NCBI GenBank assembly: GCA_015486425.1
Contig: WFRQ01000446.1
Coordinates: 1 to 6,997 of the forward strand
Direction of reading: 5' to 3'
Source of the DNA: Deltaproteobacteria bacterium
Lineage (GTDB): Bacteria > Desulfobacterota > Dissulfuribacteria > Dissulfuribacterales > QOAL01
DNA length: 6,997 nucleotides
Shown in pieces: positions 1 through 5,889 of the stretch. A program made the translations under genes and the position numbers. The notes beneath the pieces are model-generated. The model did not search any database and was not told the DNA's origin. It worked only from the letters and a program-made list of their open reading frames with translations. Each line of letters begins with the position of its first letter. Within the stretch, counting starts at the first letter, position 1.

Positions 1-476
1 AGGACCTTGCCCTCTGGCCTAACCTCACTGTTATGGAAAATGTACTGTTATGCATGGACAGAACCCCTGATGCACGCAGGCAGGCTCTGAAGAGCCTCTC
101 CATATGCGGCATTGACCACATGGCGCATAGATACCCTGGGGAGTTGTCAGGGGGCGAACAGCAGAGACTGGCCCTTGCACGGGCGCTTGCCACCCGTCCT
201 GACTTTCTCTTTCTCGATGAGCCGTTCAACGGTCTGGACATAGAGATAAAGAGCGGAATAATAAAAAAAATTAAGGTGCTTGCTGCTGAAAACGATATTA
301 CACTTGTACTGGTAAGCCATGATCCCCTTGAGGTTCTATCACTCTGTTCCAGTGTAATAGCGCTTCAGAACGGGACAATCGCCGAGTCAGGCAGGCTTGA
401 AAGGCTCCTTGAGGCACCGGATTCTGATGTTCTCAAGGCGTTCAGGGAATATATGGGAACAGTCAGGGATGTATGA
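1..476 (+). CDS. ABC transporter ATP-binding protein, 5'-truncated by window edge
   Basis: This is the C-terminal ~157 residues of an ABC ATPase, the cytoplasmic subunit that powers a membrane importer or exporter. The frame is open from base 3 and reads DLALWPNLTVMENV, the sequence that normally follows the Q-loop glutamine. The Walker A half therefore lies off the window, and the ATG at 33 is internal. Visible in order are the ABC signature LSGGEQQRLALARAL (about 138-182), Walker B with catalytic glutamate FLFLDEP (about 208-228), the D-loop NGLD and the H-loop histidine in LVLVSHD. Only about 45 residues follow the H-loop, so there is no C-terminal TOBE regulatory domain of the PotA/FbpC/ModC kind. 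The Q-loop region resembles iron, polyamine or molybdate importers, but substrate cannot be assigned from this part. The TGA stop is at 474-476, and a PsiE-family gene follows after 32 bases, probably in the same transcript. Confidence 0.93.
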   Translation, partial: DLALWPNLTVMENVLLCMDRTPDARRQALKSLSICGIDHMAHRYPGELSGGEQQRLALARALATRPDFLFLDEPFNGLDIEIKSGIIKKIKVLAAENDITLVLVSHDPLEVLSLCSSVIALQNGTIAESGRLERLLEAPDSDVLKAFREYMGTVRDV

Positions 477-508
477 GTTGAGCGGTCTGATTATTTATAG
501 GAGGAGAC

Positions 509-1000
509 ATGAAGTTATCAGAAGAGTGGCAGCTTTTGAACTTTTACGAAAAATTTGAAAAAATCATATGCCTGATACTTTCGTTCTTCGTGGCGCTCAT
601 AATAGTGTATGCCACTTACAAGCTGGGCTACCATATTTTTGAGCTTTTTTTCAAAAAAGGGCTTGACCCGGTGGAACACAAATCATTCAAGATAGTTTTC
701 GGCATGATAATGGTTGTGCTCATTGCGCTTGAGTTCAAGCACTCCATAGTAAAGGTCATTGTAAATCAGGAGAGCATTGTTCAGGTAAAGACCGTGCTTC
801 TGATTGCAATCCTTGCCATCAGCAGAAAGATGATAATCCTGGACATCAAGGCTACTCCTCCCATTACCATATTTGCTCTTGCCGCAGTGCTGCTGTCTCT
901 TGGCCTTGTTTACTGGCTCATGCGTGAACGTGATGACCGCATGGAGAGTGATATACTCTCAGAGCCCGGCCATAAGGGTGATACAGAAAAATGGTTATAA
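509..1000 (+). CDS. PsiE-family (phosphate-starvation-inducible) membrane protein
   Basis: This 163-residue inner-membrane protein resembles the PsiE family, whose E. coli member is induced by phosphate starvation and whose biochemical role is unknown. Hydrophobic segments lie at about residues 19-40, 60-75, 95-112 and 117-138, which suggests four membrane spans. The family-like core is LEFKHSI (74-80) followed by QVKTVLLIAILAISRKMIILD (92-112), containing the conserved Q-V-K-T and S-R-K stretches. The tail from about 139 is charged and probably cytoplasmic. The start is supported by a strong AGGAGG at 499-504, four bases before ATG. The gene is 32 bases downstream of the ABC ATPase gene and probably co-transcribed with it. 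I see no convincing Pho box, so phosphate control is assumed from the family name only. No clear terminator follows it. Confidence 0.85.
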   Translation: MKLSEEWQLLNFYEKFEKIICLILSFFVALIIVYATYKLGYHIFELFFKKGLDPVEHKSFKIVFGMIMVVLIALEFKHSIVKVIVNQESIVQVKTVLLIAILAISRKMIILDIKATPPITIFALAAVLLSLGLVYWLMRERDDRMESDILSEPGHKGDTEKWL

Positions 1001-1070
1001 CCTAAATTGAGCGTTTCAAAATGTGGAAAATTATTTTTTCAATAAAATATAAGGAGTTACATCTATAAAT

Positions 1071-1098
1071 AGCTCAAAGCTGAAAGCTCAAGGCTCAA
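1071..1098 (+). repeat. Four tandem 7-bp repeats, consensus AGCTCAA
   Basis: Four consecutive heptamers read AGCTCAA (1071-1077), AGCTGAA (1078-1084), AGCTCAA (1085-1091) and GGCTCAA (1092-1098), followed by a partial fifth unit AG. Copies differ from the consensus by at most one base. The array lies immediately upstream of the direct repeat and palindrome at 1101-1346. Seven-bp arrays of this size typically vary in copy number by slippage; no function is evident here. Confidence 0.85.
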
Positions 1099-1100
1099 AG

Positions 1101-1346
1101 TAAAAGGTATCTATTCAGCGTAGTGAATGGTCTTGTTTTGGAGTGACTCTGAAGAATTTCGTAGTTTTTCTTGGCGAAGCGCAGCCATAAAAATCGCGTC
1201 TGTCTGAGCGAGGTACGAGCGAGTTTCGCGATCTTGGCTGGGCGAGCCTTAGAAAAACAAGAAATTATTCACCAGAACCGAAAAACAAGACCATTTACGA
1301 ACCCTCATTACCGTTAATACGCTGAACAATTACGACATTAAAAGGT
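1101..1346. repeat. Long imperfect palindromic element with 8-bp flanking direct repeats (MITE/REP-like candidate)
   Basis: The two halves of 1114-1326 are complementary in a series of matching blocks: 1114-1122 with 1318-1326 (9 bp, TTCAGCGTA), 1126-1139 with 1282-1295 (14 bp, AATGGTCTTGTTTT; 17 bp if one G-U pair is allowed), 1155-1160 with 1261-1266, 1164-1171 with 1251-1258 (8 bp), 1182-1187 with 1235-1240 (CAGCCA) and 1193-1198 with 1227-1232 (ATCGCG). The apex holds two copies of GAGCGAG. The direct repeat TAAAAGGT flanks the structure at 1101-1108 and 1339-1346, 5 and 12 bases from the arms, and could be a target-site duplication. There is no transposase gene inside. If transcribed, the region would fold into a long hairpin ahead of prmA. 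It may be a non-autonomous mobile element, an extended REP-type repeat or a structured leader RNA; the sequence alone does not decide. Confidence 0.75.
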
Positions 1347-1353
1347 TATAAAA

Positions 1354-2253
1354 ATGCCTGACTGGGAACAGATTACCATAACCCTTCCTGAAAATTTTGC
1401 TGACATTGTGGCTGAATTTATCATCTCCGCCTCGTCCCGGGGAGTTGAGCTGCAGGACGGAAAATCAGAAAAGGAAACTGTTATTACAGCCTGGCTGTCA
1501 AATCAGGAGATGGAACAGGGGATTGGAGCGAAAATAGAAAAATTCATTGATCGCACCATGCCTGCCAGCAGAGCCCGCATTGAGTACAGTAAAATTCAGG
1601 ACAGTGACTGGAGTGAGAAGTGGAAGGAATTTTTCAGGCCTGTGCGCGCAGGCAGGCATTTTGTCATAAAGCCAGGCTGGGAACCCTTTGAACCCGGGCC
1701 TGATGATATTGTTATTGAAATTGATCCGGGACAGGCATTTGGTGTCGGCACCCATGCCTCCACGGCCCTGATGCTTGAAAACATGGAGTGGTTTTGGGAA
1801 CACAATGCAAATGATGATGTGTTTGCAATGGATGTGCTTGATGTGGGAACAGGCACCGGTATCCTTGGCATAGCAGCAGCCAGAATGGGGGCAGGACGAG
1901 TCATGGCCATTGACATTGATCCTGAGGCTGTGAAAACCGCGGCAAGGAATGCGCGTGTCAATGGCGTATCAGATATTATCAGCGTAAGCGCAACCCCTGT
2001 TGAAAAAATCAGGAGAAATTTCAGCCTGGTACTTGCCAATATTGACAGAAATACCCTGATGACCCTGGCGCCAGGCCTGATTTCAGTCCTGAAGCCCGGG
2101 GGCACCCTGATGATTTCAGGGATTCTGACCACCCAGAAAGAAGAAATTGCAGATTTATTTGGCAGACAGGGGCTTTCGGTTATGCGTTCCGCTTCAGGCA
2201 GCGGTGCCGGGGACAGCGGCAGGGAGGAATGGGCATGTTTAGTTCTGAAGTAA
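1354..2253 (+). CDS. prmA: Ribosomal protein L11 methyltransferase PrmA
   Basis: PrmA is a cytoplasmic SAM-dependent enzyme that methylates amino groups of ribosomal protein L11. The 299-residue length fits the family. The N-terminal ~100 residues form the less conserved L11-recognition part. The family-typical segment AFGVGTHASTALML is at 128-141. The SAM-binding motif I VLDVGTGTG is at 161-169, the acidic residue binding the SAM ribose lies in AIDIDP (185-190), and the motif IV equivalent LANID is at 227-231. The C-terminal EEWACLVL resembles the usual PrmA ending. The start is supported by AAAAGG at 1340-1345, eight bases before ATG; this site falls in the right-hand copy of the direct repeat flanking the palindrome. 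rsmE follows after 27 bases, a neighbour pairing found in many bacteria. Confidence 0.95.
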   Translation: MPDWEQITITLPENFADIVAEFIISASSRGVELQDGKSEKETVITAWLSNQEMEQGIGAKIEKFIDRTMPASRARIEYSKIQDSDWSEKWKEFFRPVRAGRHFVIKPGWEPFEPGPDDIVIEIDPGQAFGVGTHASTALMLENMEWFWEHNANDDVFAMDVLDVGTGTGILGIAAARMGAGRVMAIDIDPEAVKTAARNARVNGVSDIISVSATPVEKIRRNFSLVLANIDRNTLMTLAPGLISVLKPGGTLMISGILTTQKEEIADLFGRQGLSVMRSASGSGAGDSGREEWACLVLK

Positions 2254-2280
2254 CCCCCCTGGTTCAGTAACCTGTCTGCC

Positions 2281-3015
2281 ATGGCGAGATATGAGGTAAT
2301 TGTTGAAAGTGATGTTTTGCACTCCTGCGGCGGATTGCTGAAAATTTCCGGCGCTGAGGCCAGACACCTTGCCAGGGCAAGGCGCGCGCGAATCGGCGCT
2401 TCCGTAAGGGTAAAGGATGGCCTGGGGCTTTTGTTTGCCGCAAGAATATCGAATGTTTCAGGTGATGAGGTCTGGCTTGAGCTGCTTGAGGAACTTCCGT
2501 GCCAGGATGACACCATGCCTCTGATATTCATGCCTTCAGTCATCAAGGGAAATCGCATGGACTGGCTCATGCAGAAGCTGTGCGAGCTTGGAGTCAGAGA
2601 AATAAGACCTGTTATTACCAGCCGTACTGTGGCAAAATCAACTCAAGGCAGTGAAAAGTGCAGAAGGTGGCGTTCCATTGCCATGCAGGCCCTGAAACAG
2701 TGTTCAGGCAACATTCTTACCAGGATTCATGCGCCGGTGAGCCTGCATGAAGCTATTGACAATCTGGACATTACGCTCAAAATTATGCTGTATGAAAATG
2801 CTCAGGGGAAATCCCTCATGGCCCTTTTGAAGGCAATGGACCCGGCAGGGCCTGCGTGCATACTGGCAGGGCCTGAGGGAGGGTTCTCCAGGGAAGAAAT
2901 AGGCCTTTGCGGTAATACCGGTTTTGTGCAGGCGTCTCTCGGAACACGGATACTTCGTACTGAAACTGCTGCGGTGACTGCAGCAGCGCAGTTCATGGCC
3001 GCCATTCAGGAGTAA
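2281..3015 (+). CDS. rsmE: 16S rRNA (uracil1498-N3)-methyltransferase RsmE
   Basis: RsmE is a SPOUT-fold (trefoil-knot) enzyme that uses SAM to methylate N3 of U1498 in 16S rRNA. The protein has 244 residues, normal for the family. The first ~75 residues match the PUA-like RNA-binding domain, including SGAEARHLARARRARIG (23-39). The catalytic domain shows KGNRMDWLMQKLCELGV (89-105), RRWRSIAMQALKQ (128-140), and the two knot motifs GPEGGFSREE (197-206) and LGTRILRTETAA (220-231). The ATG at 2281 is the only good start, but the upstream bases lack a purine-rich ribosome binding site. The reading frame is the same as that of prmA, separated by the prmA TAA and nine sense codons, so translation probably depends on coupling to prmA. 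Its own 3' end carries the ribosome binding site of the next gene. Confidence 0.95.
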   Translation: MARYEVIVESDVLHSCGGLLKISGAEARHLARARRARIGASVRVKDGLGLLFAARISNVSGDEVWLELLEELPCQDDTMPLIFMPSVIKGNRMDWLMQKLCELGVREIRPVITSRTVAKSTQGSEKCRRWRSIAMQALKQCSGNILTRIHAPVSLHEAIDNLDITLKIMLYENAQGKSLMALLKAMDPAGPACILAGPEGGFSREEIGLCGNTGFVQASLGTRILRTETAAVTAAAQFMAAIQE

Positions 3016-3018
3016 GCA

Positions 3019-4137
3019 ATGGAGGAAAAATTGTCCGCACCCAACAACCACGTACTTATCCTTGCCGGGGGCCTTGGCACAAGGCTATGGCCCAGGAGCA
3101 GAAAAATGCGGCCTAAGCAGTTCCTGAGCTTTCAGAGTTCAGAATCCATGCTGGAGCGCACCATAGACAGGATACAGCCTATGGTTTCCTGGGATCGTAT
3201 CTGGGTTATTGCAAAGCCTGCACACAGGGAAGATATCCTGGAACACCTGCCTGACCTGCCGGAGAACCACATAATATCTGAACCATGTCCAAGGGGCACG
3301 GCTGCCGCCATTGCCTGGGCCGCCACAGTAATTACCAGGGCAGCCGAGCCTGACGCCATAGCAGTGCTGCCGTCTGATCACATAATCGAGGACAGGGAAC
3401 AGTTCAGGGAGGTGCTGGAAGCTGGTCTGGCCTATGCAGCCATGCACCCTGTAATTGTCACATTCGGCATCAGGCCTGACAGACCGGAAACAGCCTATGG
3501 ATACGTACAGGTTGACAGGAAACTCAACGATGCCCCTTTACCCTGTTATGAGGTGTGCAGGTTCCATGAAAAACCGTCTAAGGAAATGGCGGAAAAGTAC
3601 ATTAAAAAAGAGTCATTTTACTGGAACAGCGGCATATTTGCCTTTGCCCCAAAGACACTGTTCGAGGCCCTTGACGGATGTATGCCTGAGGCATGGAAAT
3701 CTCTCAATGACCTCATGCAGAACCGCTCTGCCTATGATTTTTCATTTATAGAATCCCAGTACAGCCATATGCCCAAGGACTCAATTGACAAGGGGCTTCT
3801 TGAGCGTATTCCCGGAATATGCAAATACAAAAATGTGAAACTGGTACTTTTCCCATTTGAATTTTACTGGTATGACATGGGGGTGTGGGAGACCTATTAC
3901 CAGCTTGCCACCAAGGACAGTGACGGGAATGCCGTAAACGGCTCTGCCATTGCCGTTGACTGCCATGACTGCATTGTTCTTGGCCGTGAAGGCACGCTGG
4001 TGGCAGCGTCCCACCTGAAAGACATGGCCGTAATCGCACACGGTGACGCGGTTCTCGTCTGCCCCAGGGAAAAACTGAATGAGGTAGGAGAGCTTGTAAA
4101 GGAACTTAAAAAGAGAGGCTTTAAAAGCTATTTATGA
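3019..4137 (+). CDS. manC: Mannose-1-phosphate guanylyltransferase (GDP-mannose pyrophosphorylase), monofunctional
   Basis: The enzyme makes GDP-mannose from mannose-1-phosphate and GTP for envelope polysaccharides, LPS or protein glycosylation. The nucleotide-binding signature GGLGTRLWPRSRKMRPKQF is at 17-35. Further family motifs are PSDHII (118-123), FGIRPDRPETAYGYV (149-163), FHEKP (182-186), YWNSGIFAF (201-209), SIDKGLLER (255-263) and WYDMGVWETYY (284-294). At 372 residues it is the single-domain form: the C-terminal phosphomannose isomerase cupin of the ~470-residue bifunctional ManC/AlgA type is absent, so the isomerase must be encoded elsewhere. The end, from about 300, is a short family-like tail. 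The start is supported by AGGAG at 3008-3012, inside the rsmE end, six bases before ATG. Its TGA overlaps the start of the next gene as ATGA. The symbol manC is by function; naming of the monofunctional form varies. Confidence 0.93.
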   Translation: MEEKLSAPNNHVLILAGGLGTRLWPRSRKMRPKQFLSFQSSESMLERTIDRIQPMVSWDRIWVIAKPAHREDILEHLPDLPENHIISEPCPRGTAAAIAWAATVITRAAEPDAIAVLPSDHIIEDREQFREVLEAGLAYAAMHPVIVTFGIRPDRPETAYGYVQVDRKLNDAPLPCYEVCRFHEKPSKEMAEKYIKKESFYWNSGIFAFAPKTLFEALDGCMPEAWKSLNDLMQNRSAYDFSFIESQYSHMPKDSIDKGLLERIPGICKYKNVKLVLFPFEFYWYDMGVWETYYQLATKDSDGNAVNGSAIAVDCHDCIVLGREGTLVAASHLKDMAVIAHGDAVLVCPREKLNEVGELVKELKKRGFKSYL

Positions 4138-4685
4138 TAACAGGATTTGATACCAGTGTATTCCCCAGGCTGGATTTCAGGAATCCGCCGGAATTCTGGA
4201 AAATGATAGGGGAGATAAAGCAGTTCTTCAGGGACCATGAATCAGAGATGGGGCTTGTAAATGAAAAGGCCCTGCAGTTCAAGCAGGCATTTGCCATCAT
4301 GGACCCGTTTATCCAGGAATATACTGCCAAGGTCTGTCCATACTGCGGTTCGGTCTGCTGCTGTAACAAGCATGGCTTTCCGGAATTTGCAGATGTGGTG
4401 ACCATTATAGCAATGGGAGGAACCGTTCCGGATTATGACCTTGATGTTGACGAAGGCGCCCTGTGCCAGTTCATTGGCGAAAAGGGATGCGTGCTTCCCA
4501 GGGTTGAACGTCCATACAGATGCACCTGGTACTTCTGCGAACCCCTGCTGCTGCAGATTGAGATAGGCCCTCCGAAACAGTACAGGGAATTCACCCAGGA
4601 CGTGATGTACATGGGTCATTCAAGGGCAGAGCTTCTACAGGCTTTTTACAAGTTGTGGGAACGGAAAAAGGCAGAATCAAAATGA
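4134..4685 (+). CDS. YkgJ-type cysteine-cluster protein, function unknown
   Basis: This soluble-looking protein of 183 residues has no signal peptide. It carries nine cysteines: CPYCGSVCCC at 68-77, then C111 and C119 in CQFIGEKGC, and C130 and C135 in ERPYRCTWYFCEP. The order of an N-terminal C-x2-C...CC knot, a middle C-x7-C and a final RP-x2-C-x4-C is the layout of the YkgJ / CxxCxxCC family, predicted to bind zinc or iron, with no settled reaction. The first knot is unusual: three adjacent cysteines follow C71 after three residues rather than the usual two-residue gap and a CC pair. The start overlaps the upstream stop as ATGA (4134-4137) and the end overlaps the downstream start the same way (4682-4685), so translation is probably coupled on both sides. 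What it does for GDP-mannose or lipid synthesis, if anything, is unknown. Confidence 0.85.
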   Translation: MITGFDTSVFPRLDFRNPPEFWKMIGEIKQFFRDHESEMGLVNEKALQFKQAFAIMDPFIQEYTAKVCPYCGSVCCCNKHGFPEFADVVTIIAMGGTVPDYDLDVDEGALCQFIGEKGCVLPRVERPYRCTWYFCEPLLLQIEIGPPKQYREFTQDVMYMGHSRAELLQAFYKLWERKKAESK

Positions 4686-5731
4686 TCATAAGCGCCAACC
4701 AGCTCACCTCGCTTCGCATACTCCTCATGCCGCTTCCGTGGTTTCTGATTTATCAGGGACAGGACGCGCGGGTGGCAGCAGTTATCATACTGTTCGTGCT
4801 TGGCTTCACTGATTATTTTGACGGCCTTCTTGCGAGAAAATACGGCACCACCCCGCTTGGAAGGCTGCTCGACCCCATTGCAGACAAAATATTTGTTGCC
4901 GTTACCCTGATCCCCCTGCTCCATCTCGGGATACTGCCTCTATGGGTGGTATGGCCTATTTTTCTCCGGGAATTCGTGGTGACTGAACTGAGGCGGTTTC
5001 TTACCCCTGGAAGGGATGAACTAAAGGTTACAGAGCTTGCAAAGATAAAAACAACCGTGCAGATGACAGGAATCGGGCTCATCTTCCTTACAGCCACGTT
5101 CACTGACAAGTCTGTGAGTTTTTTCCTGATCTATCTTGCAATGGCAGGTACAGGATGCGCCATTGCCTGGATGTGGTTCAGCCAGAGGCGTGTTCCAGCA
5201 AGGCTCTGGATTGCCATGGGCTTTCTGCTTGCAGGCCTGCTTCCACTTCTTGTATTTTCCACAGCCACCACCAACGTGATATATGGCGCCGTGCTTCTTG
5301 CCATTACACTTGCATCAGGCGCTCAATATGTGCAGGCAACGCTTCCCATGTGCATAAAACGGGGAATTGGAGCGGTGACAGGCCTGGTCCTCTCGGTTGC
5401 CCTTCCCCTTGCGCTTCTTACAGTGCTTCCTGGCGTATCGCAGGCCATGGCAGGCATCATTACACTGACTGTTGCTGTGGAATTCTGCTCTCAGGGGATG
5501 GATATGTGGGCTGTACAGCAGGGCCACAGGACACTGACCCGGTGGAAGGAACGGGCGTTTGTACCTGCAGCCTTTTTCCCCCTGTTTTATGGCTGGGCAG
5601 CAGGCTGGCAGAACCTTACGGCCCCTTTTATAATCACAGCCTGTATTGTAAGCCTTGCCTACGTGGTGAGTGATATTGTATTTCTGAAAGACCTGCTTTT
5701 CCAGCAGGATACCGCACGGCCCCGGAACTGA
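4682..5731 (+). CDS. pgsA: CDP-alcohol phosphatidyltransferase, PgsA-like, with long C-terminal membrane extension
   Basis: This integral membrane enzyme most resembles PgsA, which joins CDP-diacylglycerol and glycerol-3-phosphate to form phosphatidylglycerol-phosphate, the first committed step to phosphatidylglycerol and cardiolipin. The CDP-alcohol transferase motif lies at 44-68: D44, D47-G48, A51-R52, G60, D64 and D68, all present, with seven residues between R52 and G60 (eight is common). ANQLTSLRILLMP (5-17) and the DPIADK ending are PgsA-like. Such enzymes usually have about 180-200 residues; this one has 349. Residues from about 175 add roughly six more hydrophobic segments (about 177-193, 198-212, 228-249, 254-268, 293-310 and 313-333) that I do not recognise. 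The ATG at 4682 is chosen over an upstream in-frame ATG at 4655 because it overlaps the preceding stop as ATGA and matches the PgsA N-terminus. Another CDP-alcohol substrate is possible. Confidence 0.85.
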   Translation: MIISANQLTSLRILLMPLPWFLIYQGQDARVAAVIILFVLGFTDYFDGLLARKYGTTPLGRLLDPIADKIFVAVTLIPLLHLGILPLWVVWPIFLREFVVTELRRFLTPGRDELKVTELAKIKTTVQMTGIGLIFLTATFTDKSVSFFLIYLAMAGTGCAIAWMWFSQRRVPARLWIAMGFLLAGLLPLLVFSTATTNVIYGAVLLAITLASGAQYVQATLPMCIKRGIGAVTGLVLSVALPLALLTVLPGVSQAMAGIITLTVAVEFCSQGMDMWAVQQGHRTLTRWKERAFVPAAFFPLFYGWAAGWQNLTAPFIITACIVSLAYVVSDIVFLKDLLFQQDTARPRN

Positions 5732-5889
5732 GACCGCAGCAGCACTCCCGATTTTTCATGGGAGCATTCCCTGTTTGTCCCGCCTTTTCTATTATTGCAA
5801 AGGCTGTGTGGCTTTTTAAGGCTTGTTCCGCGAGAAAACCTGCATGGAACGTTCCCTTTTTCATTCACCGGACAGCCCAATTCACAGAC
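5732..5889. other. Convergent intergenic region between pgsA and mlaA
   Basis: This stretch of 158 bases between converging genes should hold terminators for both. The only clear stem is CTCCC (5745-5749) with GGGAG (5760-5764) around a 10-base loop; no T-run follows it on either strand. A perfect 10-bp palindrome, GGAACGTTCC, is at 5846-5855, followed by a short T-run on the plus strand, but it has no room for a loop. I therefore do not call an intrinsic terminator. Confidence 0.5.

Larger units (their letters stand above)
1001..1353. other. Gene-free 353-bp leader of the prmA cluster
   Basis: No gene of useful length is visible here on either strand. The first ~70 bases are A+T-rich and contain an AAGGAG motif at 1051-1056 with no start codon at usable distance. 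Then come four tandem heptamers (1071-1098), a large imperfect palindrome (1114-1326) and the prmA ribosome binding site. A weak sigma-70-like pairing, TTGAGC at 1007-1012 with ATTATT 17 bases later, matches the -10 consensus poorly and is not called. A promoter for the prmA cluster probably lies in this stretch, but I cannot place it. Confidence 0.7.

Noticed and set aside
1245..1310. 19-codon minus-strand frame in the right arm of the first palindrome, ending at a TAA
   Set aside because: Too short and embedded in a repeat arm with no visible ribosome binding site; better explained as part of the palindrome.
1071..1346. CRISPR array
   Set aside because: The tandem units are 7 bp without spacers and the larger structure is an inverted, not a direct, repeat.
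1596..2570. 324-residue minus-strand open frame across prmA and rsmE
   Set aside because: It lies antisense to two well-recognised genes, is rich in Ser/Pro/Arg low-information sequence and shows no family motif. It is a codon-bias shadow.
5155..5673. 172-residue plus-strand open frame inside pgsA
   Set aside because: Out of frame within a clear membrane-protein gene, rich in Cys/His/Arg, with no recognisable domain.
5745..5764. Stem CTCCC/GGGAG as a bidirectional terminator
   Set aside because: The stem is only five base pairs with a 10-base loop, and neither strand has a following T-run.
5634..5880. Two overlapping minus-strand open frames of 73-76 residues between pgsA and mlaA
   Set aside because: They overlap each other, partly overlap pgsA, have no clear ribosome binding site and resemble no family I know. 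A small gene cannot be excluded but is not supported.
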